A stretch of DNA of 64,000 nucleotides from Pseudobutyrivibrio sp. OR37 (GCF_900113655.1 NZ_FOQF01000015.1:1-64000), one strand, 5' to 3'; positions 24,174 through 34,383 are shown, numbered from the stretch's first letter. Notes: generated by a model not told the origin, from the sequence alone. Numbers and translations: made by a program.

Positions 24174-24303
24174 ACTAGAAACAGCTTAAATTCAAGCTTT
24201 TCTGGGAACCGAAATCTGCGGTGCTCTCCATAGTAGAGCTTTGCAGCTTTCTGTATGTAAGATTTTGGAATCTCAAATGTTCCCAGAAATAGCGCATTTT
24301 CAA
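24174..24303 (-). other. ppdK 3' spacer with an 11-bp inverted repeat and a peptide-like frame
   Basis: TTTCTGGGAAC (24199-24209) and GTTCCCAGAAA (24279-24289) form a wide inverted repeat. Between them a minus-strand frame without its own start reads TFEIPKSYIQKAAKLYYGEH, which looks protein-like. It may be a remnant of an inserted gene or a small repeat element. Identity unknown. Confidence 0.35.
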
Positions 24304-26943
24304 TTAGTGTTTCTCGGCGATAGCTGCCTGTGCTGCTGCAAGTCTAGCAATTGGTACTCTGAATGGAGAGCATGATACATAGTCAAGACCAATCTTGTGG
24401 CAGAACTCTACTGAAGATGGATCTCCACCGTGCTCACCACAGATACCTACGTGAAGGTTTGGATTTACTGGCTTACCAAGCTTGATAGCTGTCTCCATAA
24501 GCTTACCAACACCTGTCTGGTCAAGCTTAGCAAATGGATCGTTCTCGAAGATCTTTGTGTCATAGTAAGCATTTAAGAACTTACCAGCATCATCACGAGA
24601 GAAACCAAATGTCATCTGTGTAAGGTCGTTTGTACCGAAGCAGAAGAAGTCAGCTTCCTTAGCGATTTCGTCAGCTGTAAGAGCTGCACGTGGGATTTCA
24701 ATCATTGTACCAACTTCATATTCAAGCTTAGCACCTGCTGCTGCGATTTCAGCATCAGCTGTCTCTACAACAACGTCCTTAACATACTTAAGCTCCTTAA
24801 CCTCACATACAAGTGGGATCATGATTTCAGGCTTAACATTCCAATCTGGATGAGCCTTCTGTACTTCAAGTGCTGCACGGATAACAGCCTTTGTCTGCAT
24901 CTTAGCAATTGAAGGATATGTAACTGCAAGACGGCATCCTCTGTGACCCATCATTGGGTTGAACTCGTGGAGTGACTCGCAGATGTTTCTGATTTCCTCT
25001 ACTGACTTATTCTTAGCCTTTGCAAGCTTCTCGATATCAGCATCCTCTGTAGGAACGAATTCGTGAAGAGGTGGATCAAGGAATCTGATTGTAACTGGGC
25101 AACCCTCAAGTGCTTCGTAAAGAGCCTTGAAGTCTCCCTGCTGATAAGGAAGAATCTTATCAAGAGCAACTTCTCTCTCTTCCTCTGTATCTGAGCAGAT
25201 CATCTCGCGGAAAGCAGCGATTCTGTCAGCCTCGAAGAACATGTGCTCTGTACGGCAAAGACCGATACCTTCTGCACCAAGCTCTCTAGCCTTCTTAGCA
25301 TCAGCTGGAGTATCTGCATTTGTACGAACCTTAAGTGTTCTGAACTCGTCAGCCCAAGCCATTACACGGCCGAACTCACCAGCGATTGTAGCATCAACTG
25401 TTGGGATGATACCAGCGTAGATGTTACCTGTTGTACCATCGATAGAGATTTCAGAACCCTCTGTAAATGTTGTGCCTGCAAGAGTGAACTTCTTGTTCTC
25501 CTCATCCATAGCGATGTCGCCGCAACCAGATACACAGCATGTACCCATACCACGAGCAACAACGGCAGCGTGTGATGTCATACCACCACGAACTGTAAGG
25601 ATACCCTGAGCAGCCTTCATACCTGTGATATCTTCTGGAGATGTCTCAAGACGTACAAGAACTACCTTTTCTCCTCTAGCAGCCCAAGCCTCAGCATCGT
25701 CTGCTGTAAATACAACCTTACCACAAGCAGCACCTGGAGATGCGCCAAGACCCTTACCAAGTGGAGTTGCAGCCTTAAGAGCAGCAGCCTCGAACTGTGG
25801 ATGAAGAAGTGTGTCAAGGTTACGTGGGTCGATCATTGCTACAGCTTCTTCTGGTGTCTTGTGTCCCTCATCAACAAGGTCGCAAGCAATCTTAAGAGCA
25901 GCTGGAGCTGTTCTCTTACCGTTACGGCACTGGAGCATGTAAAGCTTCTTGTTCTCTACTGTAAACTCCATATCCTGCATATCATGGTAGTGATTCTCAA
26001 GTGTCTCACATACCTTGATGAACTCTGCGTATGCTTCTGGGAACTCCTTCTCCATCTGAGCGATTGGCATTGGTGTACGAACACCAGCAACTACGTCCTC
26101 GCCCTGTGCGTTGATAAGGAACTCACCCATAAGCTTGTTCTCGCCTGTAGCTGGGTCACGAGTGAATGCAACACCAGTACCAGACTCGTTATTTAAGTTA
26201 CCGAATACCATAGGCATTACGTTAACTGCTGTACCCCATGAATAAGGGATATCGTTATCTCTTCTGTAAACGTTTGCACGAGGGTTGTCCCATGAACGGA
26301 ATACTGCCTCGATAGCGAGCTTTAACTGCTCTACTGGATCTGAAGGGAACTCAGAACCAAGCTGCTTCTTGTACTCTGCCTTGAACTGCTCTGCAAGCTC
26401 CTTAAGGTCAGCAGCTGTAAGATCTACGTCAAACTTAACACCCTTCTTTTCCTTCATCTCATCGATGAGCTGCTCGAAGTACTTCTTACCTACTTCCATA
26501 ACTACATCTGAGAACATCTGGATAAATCTTCTATATGAATCATATACGAAACGCTCGAAAGCTGGATCTGGATTACCAGCGATCATTGCGTTAACAACTT
26601 CATCGTTAAGACCAAGGTTGAGGATTGTATCCATCATACCTGGCATAGATGCACGAGCACCTGAACGAACTGAAACTAAAAGTGGATTCTTAAGATCGCC
26701 GAACTTCTTGCCGTTGATCTCTTCCATCTTCTTAACACCTTCCATAGCCTGAGCCATGATTTCATCATTAATCTTGCGTCCATCCTCGTAGTACTGTGTA
26801 CAAGCCTCTGTTGTAATTGTGAATCCCTGTGGTACAGGAAGTCCGATACTTGTCATCTCAGCAAGGTTTGCACCTTTACCACCGAGTAAATTTCGCATTG
26901 TCATGTCGCCTTCGCTAAACATGTAAACCCATTTGTTAGCCAT
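24304..26943 (-). CDS. ppdK: Pyruvate, phosphate dikinase
   Basis: This 879-residue enzyme interconverts pyruvate, ATP and phosphate with PEP, AMP and pyrophosphate, and serves PPi-linked glycolysis or gluconeogenesis in anaerobes. The ATP-grasp N-terminal domain has LGGKGANLAEMTSIGLPVPQ. The swivelling domain has the phosphorylated histidine in GGMTSHAAVVARGMG (near residue 455). The C-terminal PEP/pyruvate barrel has GICGEHGGDP with Cys near 835. Length and motifs are complete. AGGAGG lies 8 bp before ATG 26943. It is the only clearly housekeeping gene in the window and separates the ICE from the surface locus. Confidence 0.98.
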   Translation of the reverse strand: MANKWVYMFSEGDMTMRNLLGGKGANLAEMTSIGLPVPQGFTITTEACTQYYEDGRKINDEIMAQAMEGVKKMEEINGKKFGDLKNPLLVSVRSGARASMPGMMDTILNLGLNDEVVNAMIAGNPDPAFERFVYDSYRRFIQMFSDVVMEVGKKYFEQLIDEMKEKKGVKFDVDLTAADLKELAEQFKAEYKKQLGSEFPSDPVEQLKLAIEAVFRSWDNPRANVYRRDNDIPYSWGTAVNVMPMVFGNLNNESGTGVAFTRDPATGENKLMGEFLINAQGEDVVAGVRTPMPIAQMEKEFPEAYAEFIKVCETLENHYHDMQDMEFTVENKKLYMLQCRNGKRTAPAALKIACDLVDEGHKTPEEAVAMIDPRNLDTLLHPQFEAAALKAATPLGKGLGASPGAACGKVVFTADDAEAWAARGEKVVLVRLETSPEDITGMKAAQGILTVRGGMTSHAAVVARGMGTCCVSGCGDIAMDEENKKFTLAGTTFTEGSEISIDGTTGNIYAGIIPTVDATIAGEFGRVMAWADEFRTLKVRTNADTPADAKKARELGAEGIGLCRTEHMFFEADRIAAFREMICSDTEEEREVALDKILPYQQGDFKALYEALEGCPVTIRFLDPPLHEFVPTEDADIEKLAKAKNKSVEEIRNICESLHEFNPMMGHRGCRLAVTYPSIAKMQTKAVIRAALEVQKAHPDWNVKPEIMIPLVCEVKELKYVKDVVVETADAEIAAAGAKLEYEVGTMIEIPRAALTADEIAKEADFFCFGTNDLTQMTFGFSRDDAGKFLNAYYDTKIFENDPFAKLDQTGVGKLMETAIKLGKPVNPNLHVGICGEHGGDPSSVEFCHKIGLDYVSCSPFRVPIARLAAAQAAIAEKH

Positions 26944-27020
26944 TACAATATCCTCCTAAATTAAAAAAAAAACATTTTTTGGTCTCTCGGAATAAACGGG
27001 GTTTCGGAGAGTCCTTTTCT

Positions 27021-27049
27021 ATTTAAACACACTTAACAGACCATATCAA
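27021..27049 (-). promoter_or_regulatory. Putative ppdK promoter and leader
   Basis: On the minus strand TTGATA (27044-27049), a 17-bp spacer and TTAAAT (27021-27026) fit a sigma-A promoter. The leader that follows contains a hairpin-like GGACTCTCC...GAGAGACC (26980-27013) and a long T run before the ribosome site, which might allow attenuation. Confidence 0.5.
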
Positions 27050-27071
27050 ACAAAAAATACTATACAAAGTA

Positions 27072-27121
27072 TAAAAAAACAGTAGAGTTTTTTGTGCACT
27101 TTTTCACTAAAACCCTACTGT
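27072..27121 (-). terminator. Terminator of the accessory Sec operon
   Basis: ACAGTAGAGTTTT (27079-27091) pairs with AAAACCCTACTGT (27109-27121) with one G-U; on the minus strand seven T residues follow. It lies 20 bp past the gtfB stop. Confidence 0.88.
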
Positions 27122-27140
27122 CAGACATTAGTTTCCATAT

Positions 27141-28496
27141 TTAATTAAATTTGTAATCATCTGAATTAGCTGAAAGTGCGTATTTTTGTTGGCTTAACAC
27201 TGATTTATAAAGGCTTTCTGGTGTTTTTGACAACTCATTCAGGCGTTCTATCAGTTTTTTGAAGTTTTTTACATAAAATCTGTTTTCTGTGGCAGTATAG
27301 CCTAATCCGTGAGCAGTTTCAATAAATGTCAGAATTAACTGATTATTTAAAAATGCTCTTCTTGTGGCCTCAACAATCTCCCCTTCGTGATTGATGTCCA
27401 AATAAAAATCGCATTCCAAAAATAAACTATCCAGCTGAGACATTCTCACATTGGGATACATCACCACATTGTCATATTTTTCATGTGCCAACAGCTTTGC
27501 CGACATTTCTGTTAAAGCCGCCACATGGAATTGCATTTCTGGCAGAGCCTCTAAAAGCTCCTTCAGCTTTTCCACATTCTCGGTGTTTGTACAGATTAAG
27601 GCTGTTGGGCGTCCTAGATTTTCTCGCTCAAATGGGTAAATAAATCCAAGCTCCGAAATCATATTTGAAGGAGCCTTCAGCTGCCTTAGCTTTTCATAGG
27701 AAGGACGATTCTGCACTATTACCCTGCCACACCTAGGGGCATTGCCATCAAAAATCATCTTCATATTGCCAGGTATTTCCTCACCTGTGTGCTCCTGCCA
27801 AAAAAGAATATCTTCCTTACCTCGGCTAGAAACAGGCAATGCGTTGGATACAAAAAATGGCACCGACAGTGAATTAAAGAAGATTCTCTTGTCAGTTAAG
27901 CCCTTCACTTCAAAATAATGCTTTACAAATTCCGTCCTATTTTTAAAGAATAAAGTCTTTCCACCATAATTTAAAATGATGTCCCCTGTCACAAAATTCT
28001 CCACTACAATCTCCTGCCCACTCTTGTTAAAGTAGGATTTGGTAACCTTCTGGGAGATTTTATTAAACAAGGTTCTGGCATACAGGTAGCCGTATTTATT
28101 GTAATGGTCGCTTGCTCTCACCTGCCCCTTATCATCCAGCCAGTCCACAACCCTTACCAGCCTTTTGTTTTTAGGCTGGGCATAAAAGATTCGACCGCGC
28201 TCTGTTGACATATCGTATATGCTTCCGCCATTTCCCGTTCCGCTGATTTTCCAGTACTCTGGAACCTTAATCTGATTAAAGTAAAGTGGCTTGCCTGGCC
28301 CCTCTCCTGGATTTTCAAAGCTTCCTAAGAAATACTCAAAAACATTTTCTACCGAATCCGGCAAAAATCCATCATCGTTAATGACTGCTGCATTTATCTC
28401 ATAGCCTGCTGCCTGAAAGGATGCCAGCAAATCCTGGCTTTGCCTATTAAAATAATCAAATAATAAGACTATACTGTCTCTACTAGCTTCTTCCAT
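27141..28496 (-). CDS. gtfB: Accessory Sec glycosyltransferase-stabilising protein GtfB
   Basis: This 451-residue protein fits GtfB, the partner that binds the Ser-rich substrate and GtfA during the first O-GlcNAc transfer in the cytoplasm. It has the GT-B-like layout without an intact catalytic EX7E. Recognisable parts are SVENVFEYFLGSFENPGEGP, the beta-rich YDMSTERGRIFYAQPKNKRL block near residue 98, and a C-terminal Rossmann half (YPNVRMSQLDSLFLECDFYL). It overlaps gtfA by 28 bp and is the last gene of the operon. Confidence 0.88.
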   Translation of the reverse strand: MEEASRDSIVLLFDYFNRQSQDLLASFQAAGYEINAAVINDDGFLPDSVENVFEYFLGSFENPGEGPGKPLYFNQIKVPEYWKISGTGNGGSIYDMSTERGRIFYAQPKNKRLVRVVDWLDDKGQVRASDHYNKYGYLYARTLFNKISQKVTKSYFNKSGQEIVVENFVTGDIILNYGGKTLFFKNRTEFVKHYFEVKGLTDKRIFFNSLSVPFFVSNALPVSSRGKEDILFWQEHTGEEIPGNMKMIFDGNAPRCGRVIVQNRPSYEKLRQLKAPSNMISELGFIYPFERENLGRPTALICTNTENVEKLKELLEALPEMQFHVAALTEMSAKLLAHEKYDNVVMYPNVRMSQLDSLFLECDFYLDINHEGEIVEATRRAFLNNQLILTFIETAHGLGYTATENRFYVKNFKKLIERLNELSKTPESLYKSVLSQQKYALSANSDDYKFN

Positions 28497-29962
28497 TTTG
28501 CCTCCACCTCTTTAGAAAGGTACTCCTTGGCCATCTGGTAGGAATAATCCCGCATAGCCTCCAAGTCATCCTCTGTAAATAGCTTCACTATAGCATCCAC
28601 AAATTCCTTCTGGCGCCTGCGCTTTTCCATCCCCGTATTGTATGGCAGCCTATATCCATTCTTACCTTCGTCGATAAAATTCTTATTTCCGTATTGCACA
28701 TCGAAGCCTATAATAGGAAGACCTGCCCCAACAGCCTCCATAAGGGTCAGGCCAAAGCCCTCGCTTGTGGAGCCTGATATGTAGGCATCGTAAGTAGCGT
28801 ACACATCCTCCAGGTCATGATGTCCCATCAATCGTATATACGAAGTGGCATTCTTACTTTCAATCTGTTGCTTCAAGGCCTCCTCCGCAGTACCTCTGCC
28901 GTAGATATCAAATGTGATATCAGGCACCCGCTCATGGGCCTCCACCACTGCATCCACCAGCCAGTCCACATGCTTTTCCGTGGCAAGCCTTGATGCTGTT
29001 ATCAAGGAATGCTTTCTTCTTTCCGAAGCTTCCTTCAGCTCCTCCAATGCCCCCACCGGAATTGTCTCTATCCTAGGCTTCACTCCCATATATTTTTCAA
29101 ACTGCGCTCCTAAAAGCTGATTTTGAGAATCTGTGGCAGTCACGTAAAAGCTGATGTATTTATTCATTGCAAAGGCATATTCATAGTAATTGTTCCACAG
29201 AATATAATCCTCATCGGTAGCCCCATCATTGTAGTGGTCTGCATGGATGATAACTCCCACCTTGGCATTTCCCACATTTTCAAGGATTCCCTGGCCCTGC
29301 CCAGTGGTTCTGTCAAGGATTACAATATCATCATCTGTAAGCCCCAAGCACTTTGTCATGTACCCTATCAACTCCTCCTTGCTATATATCAGCTTATCTG
29401 GGAATTTGTACATCACATTATCGGAATCATTTATTTCCTCGTATGCCACACTTCCGTCCCTATTAAAAAACCTGCGATGATACATGTGAGCCTGACCATC
29501 CAAAGGTGCATAGTATTCCGAAAAGACTCGGCCGCTCATGTAGTAATCTTTTCTCACAAGTCTTCCCCTGGAAACCATCTCCACACGATGGACATAATCA
29601 CTATCCGCATTTACGAAATAGATTCTGAAATAATTATTTCCATCACCAAAGATGATTTTTCCAGTCTTGCCTGTTCTTTCATATTTTTCCACAGGTACCT
29701 GAAGCAGCCCCTTCAAATCCTCCAATGTAAAGGTGACAGGCTCTGGCTTGTAGTCTGTAAAAAAGGTATAAAGCCAAATTATCTCATCATCCTCGAAGCC
29801 GATGTTTCTGGTCATGTCGATTAGATTATCCCTTGGAAACATATCAGTGAAGATGAATTTCGCTGGCTTATTTATATTTCGAAGAACCTTGGCACGATAG
29901 CTTTGGGCATATTCCACACCCGAGGACGCCCAGCCAATGCCTAGATTAAAGTTGTAAATCAT
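28469..29962 (-). CDS. gtfA: Accessory Sec glycosyltransferase GtfA
   Basis: This 497-residue GT4-type enzyme, with GtfB, adds the first GlcNAc to serine and threonine of Ser-rich repeat proteins. The start MIYNFNLGIGWASSGVEYAQ is characteristic of GtfA. The middle carries the beta-meander add-on domain. The C-terminal donor domain has the retaining EX7E region GSTSEGFGLTLMEAVGAGLP. It starts 14 bp after the secA2 stop. Its substrates are probably the Ser-rich proteins at 35604 and 40156. Confidence 0.93.
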   Translation of the reverse strand: MIYNFNLGIGWASSGVEYAQSYRAKVLRNINKPAKFIFTDMFPRDNLIDMTRNIGFEDDEIIWLYTFFTDYKPEPVTFTLEDLKGLLQVPVEKYERTGKTGKIIFGDGNNYFRIYFVNADSDYVHRVEMVSRGRLVRKDYYMSGRVFSEYYAPLDGQAHMYHRRFFNRDGSVAYEEINDSDNVMYKFPDKLIYSKEELIGYMTKCLGLTDDDIVILDRTTGQGQGILENVGNAKVGVIIHADHYNDGATDEDYILWNNYYEYAFAMNKYISFYVTATDSQNQLLGAQFEKYMGVKPRIETIPVGALEELKEASERRKHSLITASRLATEKHVDWLVDAVVEAHERVPDITFDIYGRGTAEEALKQQIESKNATSYIRLMGHHDLEDVYATYDAYISGSTSEGFGLTLMEAVGAGLPIIGFDVQYGNKNFIDEGKNGYRLPYNTGMEKRRRQKEFVDAIVKLFTEDDLEAMRDYSYQMAKEYLSKEVEAKWKKLVETV

Positions 29963-29976
29963 AGTTGCCCCTCTTT

Positions 29977-32325
29977 TTACGGAAGAATAATTTTTAGTTT
30001 ATTCTTATTATCCATTCTTACTTCTGACAGCAAGATGTTGCGGATGATATTCCTTTTTATGGTTTTCTCCATTTTTCTGAAGGATTCAAGAGCCTCCGCC
30101 TGATACTCAAACATAAGATTTCTTTGGGCGCTGCTTCGTCCGGAAACTGCCGGCTGCAGCTGCTGCAAATAATCCACCTGCTCAATCCACGCCGAATCGA
30201 TTGCTGATAAAGCCGAAACTCTGACAAAATCATTCATTGTGTTTTCAGAATTGACAGCTTGTCTCTTTTCTGCCAAGGACTGCTCCACCCTATTCATAAT
30301 ATAGTCCTTCACCTTGCCACGGCTGCGAAGGTCCAGATAGTGCACGTCCCTATCCAATTTGTAGGAAATATTATCCAGCAAAAATCGATTCAATTCCCAC
30401 AGCTGTAGCTTCCTGTGCTCTGCCAGAAAGTTATCTACATTTTCCTCTGCTATCTTTAGGATTCTGCTTTTTTCAACAGTTCCTCCGTCTAAAAGCATAT
30501 CCCTTGTATCGTACATAAGCTGGCGCTCCAGCTGAAGCACTATGTCGTAATCCTTGGCGGTCTTTCTGCTTAGGCTTCCCATTTCCTCATTTATCTTTTG
30601 GGCATTGTTTACGATGTGCTTCACTCGCCTATCGCTTATACGTTTTTCTCCATCGATGTACTTCTTTAGCTTTTCAGTGTCTGCTCCCTTCTCCACAATG
30701 TCATCCTCAAGAGAAACGATAAATCTGCTGTAGCCCGGATCTCCCTGTCTACCTGCACGGCCTCTGGCCTGACGCTCATCTCTTACATTCAGCATTCTGC
30801 CTACGCCAATTACTGCAAGCCCACCCAGTGCCTTCACTCCAGGGCCAAGCTTTATGTCTGTTCCACGTCCTGCCATAGAGGTTGCCACGGTCATGGCTCC
30901 CAACTGGCCTGCTTCCTTGATGATATTTGCCTCCCAGAAAGCATTGTTGGCATTTAAAACTGAATGAGGAATTCCCTCCTCCACCAGCATATGGGAGATG
31001 ATTTCTGTGTCGGAAATCATGGTGGTAACAATCAGTACCGGCTGGCCACTGTCATGCTTTTTCACCGCCAGCTTTATAGCCGCCTCAAACTGCTTGCTGG
31101 AATCGCTGAAATACCAGTCCGGACAATCCACTCTCTTAATAGGATGATTGGTAGGAATCACCACCACCTCTTTACCGTAAACCTCGTACAATTCATCCTT
31201 GGCATCGTAGATGGTTCCGCTCATGCCCGACATCTTCGGAAACATGGAGAAGAAATTCTGATAGGTGATGGATGCCATGGAACGATTTTCCTGAGTTATC
31301 TTTAAATGCTCCTTGCATTCAATAGCCTGATGCTGACCGCCTCGAAGCTTTACTCCGTTTAATACTCGTCCTGAGCTGGCGTCGATAAGTGCTATCTCCC
31401 CAGACTCTGTAATCATATATTCAGTGCCCTTTTCAATGATTTTGTGGGCACGCAGTGCCAGAACCAAATGTCGATATATCTCAAAATTCTCTGTGCTGAA
31501 AATATTGTCTATTCCAAAATATTGCTCTGCATAGGCCAAGCCCTTTTCAGTGAACCATACGTTTTTCTCCTCCACCTCGTAATCCTCATTTTCACGTAAG
31601 GTTCTCACAAAGAAATCTGCCGACTCATACAGATTAGATTGAACCCTTGGTGCACCTGATATTACAAGAGGTGTGCTGGCGCTATCCAAAAGCACCGAAT
31701 CCGCCTCGTCTATAATTATGTAATTAAAAGGCCTTAAAAATCTTTCCTGGGAGGATTTCACCAGATTGTTTATCAGATAATCAAAGCCCAATGCCGAGTG
31801 AGTGGTATATACGATATCCGCACTGTAGATTTCCTTCTTCTCGGAGTTTTCAAATCTTTCAGATTCATCCTGCTTTACGCCAGCCCTAACGGAAAGTCCC
31901 ATAAATTCATAGGCTGGCCCCATCTCCTCCGCATCTCTTAAAGCCAGATACTCGTTGTTGGTAACAAGTATGGCCCCCTTTTTGGTAAGGCCATTTAGAT
32001 ACATAGGAAGTGTGGCAGTGAGAGTTTTCCCCTCCCCTGTGTTCATTTCCGCCAGATAGCCTCGGTGCAGAGCGATGCCTGCAAGGATTTGCACATCAAA
32101 GGGATACATGCCAAGAACTCTTTTATCCGCCTCGCACATAGCCGCAAAGGCTTCTGGGAGAATGCTGTCTAAGGACTCGCCCCCCTCGTATCTCTTACGA
32201 AAGCTTTCTGTAAGGTCCTTTAGCATTTCATCAGAAAGACCTTCCATTCCAGACTTGTAGGCCTTGACCTTGTTTAGCTCCTTTATTAACTTTTTTACCG
32301 TTCTTTTTGTTTTAACAATCTTCAT
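29977..32325 (-). CDS. secA2: Accessory Sec translocase ATPase SecA2
   Basis: This 782-residue protein has DEAD-motor features: GEGKTLTATLP (about residues 97-107), YIIIDEADSVLLD, and the GRAGRQGDPG motif VI. It is shorter than housekeeping SecA and lacks its Cys-rich C-terminal zinc tail, as usual for SecA2 of accessory Sec systems. It energises export of glycosylated Ser-rich proteins through SecY2. I use ATG 32325, directly after the asp3 stop; the frame also contains an in-frame upstream ATG at 32364 inside asp3. The ribosome site is weak (GGA close to the start), suggesting translational coupling. Confidence 0.95.
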   Translation of the reverse strand: MKIVKTKRTVKKLIKELNKVKAYKSGMEGLSDEMLKDLTESFRKRYEGGESLDSILPEAFAAMCEADKRVLGMYPFDVQILAGIALHRGYLAEMNTGEGKTLTATLPMYLNGLTKKGAILVTNNEYLALRDAEEMGPAYEFMGLSVRAGVKQDESERFENSEKKEIYSADIVYTTHSALGFDYLINNLVKSSQERFLRPFNYIIIDEADSVLLDSASTPLVISGAPRVQSNLYESADFFVRTLRENEDYEVEEKNVWFTEKGLAYAEQYFGIDNIFSTENFEIYRHLVLALRAHKIIEKGTEYMITESGEIALIDASSGRVLNGVKLRGGQHQAIECKEHLKITQENRSMASITYQNFFSMFPKMSGMSGTIYDAKDELYEVYGKEVVVIPTNHPIKRVDCPDWYFSDSSKQFEAAIKLAVKKHDSGQPVLIVTTMISDTEIISHMLVEEGIPHSVLNANNAFWEANIIKEAGQLGAMTVATSMAGRGTDIKLGPGVKALGGLAVIGVGRMLNVRDERQARGRAGRQGDPGYSRFIVSLEDDIVEKGADTEKLKKYIDGEKRISDRRVKHIVNNAQKINEEMGSLSRKTAKDYDIVLQLERQLMYDTRDMLLDGGTVEKSRILKIAEENVDNFLAEHRKLQLWELNRFLLDNISYKLDRDVHYLDLRSRGKVKDYIMNRVEQSLAEKRQAVNSENTMNDFVRVSALSAIDSAWIEQVDYLQQLQPAVSGRSSAQRNLMFEYQAEALESFRKMEKTIKRNIIRNILLSEVRMDNKNKLKIILP

Positions 32326-32326
32326 A

Positions 32327-32761
32327 TTAATCCAACTCTTCAATGGTAATGGAATGATAAACAAATTCCTTCATTCCAGCGTTAATAAGTTGCATTCTGT
32401 AGCTATAAGTCTTTAGTGGGCAGCTGAAATCTGCCTCCTTATTTCTGATAGTAAAATCTCCAGCTTCCCTTTCGTATCGGTCTAAAAACACCAAACGAAT
32501 CAGATAGCCTGTGTCACCTGGGGTATCTATATCGATTATGATGTGGTATTTGCTTTCCCCATCGATGATAGGAAGCGCCGGCTCGATTCTCTGGTCCTGA
32601 TAATTTGTCATTGAATACCACTCCTTAATAATGGTTCCCGGTGGCATTAATTCATTTTCAAAATGCACGTTATTCTTTCCTAAAAAATCAACCTTCGAAC
32701 CGTACAAATATGTATCTGAGCTATATTCATTCCAGTAAATGGTCCAACTTGCTTTTTCCAT
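32327..32761 (-). CDS. asp3: Accessory Sec system protein Asp3
   Basis: This 144-residue protein has the Asp3 wording: WTIYWNEYSSDTYLYGSKVD, ENELMPPGTIIKEWYSMTNY and a C-terminal beta-sandwich-like half (YHIIIDIDTPGDTGYLIRLV). Asp3 forms a complex with Asp1 and Asp2 that is needed for export and may bind carbohydrate. It lies between asp1 (11-bp gap) and secA2 (1-bp gap). Confidence 0.9.
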   Translation of the reverse strand: MEKASWTIYWNEYSSDTYLYGSKVDFLGKNNVHFENELMPPGTIIKEWYSMTNYQDQRIEPALPIIDGESKYHIIIDIDTPGDTGYLIRLVFLDRYEREAGDFTIRNKEADFSCPLKTYSYRMQLINAGMKEFVYHSITIEELD

Positions 32762-32772
32762 ATTAGCCTCTT

Positions 32773-34383
32773 TTACTCAATCTCCAATGTTTTTTGCACC
32801 TGTTCCCACTTCTTAAGAAGATTTCTAGTGGTGAACTTCTGACTGATTTCATAGGAATAAACCTTGGCCTGATTCCAGTTGGCAAGACTTCCTAAAAAAT
32901 AATCAAGAGCTACAGGTATACGCTCAAAATCCGTTACCACAAAACCGTTGTAGCCATTTTGCATGTACTGGGTTTCGCGCCTTACAATCTGTGGAATAGC
33001 TGAACTGATGCAGTTTATCTGAAGATACAAATCCGGGTTGTGTCGCATATCTATCATAATGCGCTGCTCCCTGATGCACTTGCTTACAGATAATTCATCT
33101 ACACACTGCTCCACTACAAATCTGCCCAAAACCTCGTTCTCGCTTTCATCTACCATTTTATTTTCAGCATCGTCTTCGTTTTCATCCTCGCCCAGTGCCA
33201 TTTTAGGATCAAAGCCTGCCTCTTCAATAATGGTTGCGATTTTGTTTATCAATATTTCGGGCAAATCAAACTGGGCATTTCTTGTAAATATATGAACCAT
33301 GGCCTTTTCGTTTTCACATAGATACTGGGCCAGGGCAATCATCAAGCTCCTGAATCTATCCTCCGGCAAATCATCCACTGGCACTAATATCTTTTGAACT
33401 GTGAGCTGCTCACTGATACCAAAATCCATGCGGGAATCGTAAGGGGAAATATCAATTACATTGTCAATTTCCTCCTCCATCTCTCGCTTCAGATATCTGG
33501 TTGTGGCCTCTGAATCTGTGATGATATAGCCTGCCTTCTTCACAAATACCTTTCCCTCAGGATGGTCCTTAATTCTGTATCTGTCTCCATAAAATGACAA
33601 AATACATCTCTTTTTATCCATAAGTGTTTTCAGTGGCATGATGTTTAATTCATGCATTGCCACACAGTAAACCCCGTCCTCCTCATCGGTAAGCACATGA
33701 GCTTCAAACACCTCCATTATCACCTCTGATAAGCTGTCGTATCGAAGCTTGCTAAAGGTTTTAGCTTCATCATTTTCATCATTTGTCACCAGATAGGTAT
33801 TGCTCTTTGGATTGATATCCACAATTCCTGTATCCTGGTACACACGCATTTTCACAACACCCTTTTCCGTTAAGTAATCCGTATATGCGATAACTCCATC
33901 CTCATACAATTCCGTAGCTGATACGAAGCCTCTATCATCGTAAATATTTCGTCTAACCAGCACATCCTTTTTGTACATGCTTACTTCAATAGGATTGCCA
34001 GCTTCGCCAAAATTTATCTGGGCGTACTTCTCACCATTCAAAAAGGCAAGCACCACATAAGGTGTATAAACAAACTCAACATTCTTTGGCCAGTCCAGAT
34101 TGTGGAAGGAAAAGACCTGAGCTTTCTTTCTTTTCACTTCCTGAATGGCATCAAAACAAGACCAGTAGCGGGCATGATAAACTCCCTGCCTATGCAAAAA
34201 GTGCCTGAAGTTTGGTGTGTGGCTCAAAAGCAGTATCTTAAACTCCCTCATACCACTGCGGTGAAACATCTGAACCTGCTTTACCGTGTCATCAAACTCC
34301 GTATGCATTCTACGGGTGTGCCAGTTCTGCTCAAGCTCTTTCCATGTATTCTGTTGATACCAGGCTGGAATAAAATAAAGCAT
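32773..34383 (-). CDS. asp1: Accessory Sec system protein Asp1
   Basis: This 536-residue protein starts MLYFIPAWYQQNTWKELEQN, the Asp1 signature (YFIPAWY). It has an inactive GT-B-like fold. The C-terminal part (IREQRIMIDMRHNPDLYLQI, IPQIVRRETQYMQNGYNGFV) matches the family too. With Asp2 and Asp3 it prepares substrate for SecA2/SecY2. An Asp/Glu-rich linker near residues 400-420 (GEDENEDDAENKMVDESENE) is a local addition. It follows secY2 after 11 bp. Confidence 0.93.
   Translation of the reverse strand: MLYFIPAWYQQNTWKELEQNWHTRRMHTEFDDTVKQVQMFHRSGMREFKILLLSHTPNFRHFLHRQGVYHARYWSCFDAIQEVKRKKAQVFSFHNLDWPKNVEFVYTPYVVLAFLNGEKYAQINFGEAGNPIEVSMYKKDVLVRRNIYDDRGFVSATELYEDGVIAYTDYLTEKGVVKMRVYQDTGIVDINPKSNTYLVTNDENDEAKTFSKLRYDSLSEVIMEVFEAHVLTDEEDGVYCVAMHELNIMPLKTLMDKKRCILSFYGDRYRIKDHPEGKVFVKKAGYIITDSEATTRYLKREMEEEIDNVIDISPYDSRMDFGISEQLTVQKILVPVDDLPEDRFRSLMIALAQYLCENEKAMVHIFTRNAQFDLPEILINKIATIIEEAGFDPKMALGEDENEDDAENKMVDESENEVLGRFVVEQCVDELSVSKCIREQRIMIDMRHNPDLYLQINCISSAIPQIVRRETQYMQNGYNGFVVTDFERIPVALDYFLGSLANWNQAKVYSYEISQKFTTRNLLKKWEQVQKTLEIE

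Noticed and set aside
29977-32325. Housekeeping secA
   Set aside because: Shorter, no C-terminal zinc motif, and flanked by asp3, gtfA and secY2: this is secA2.
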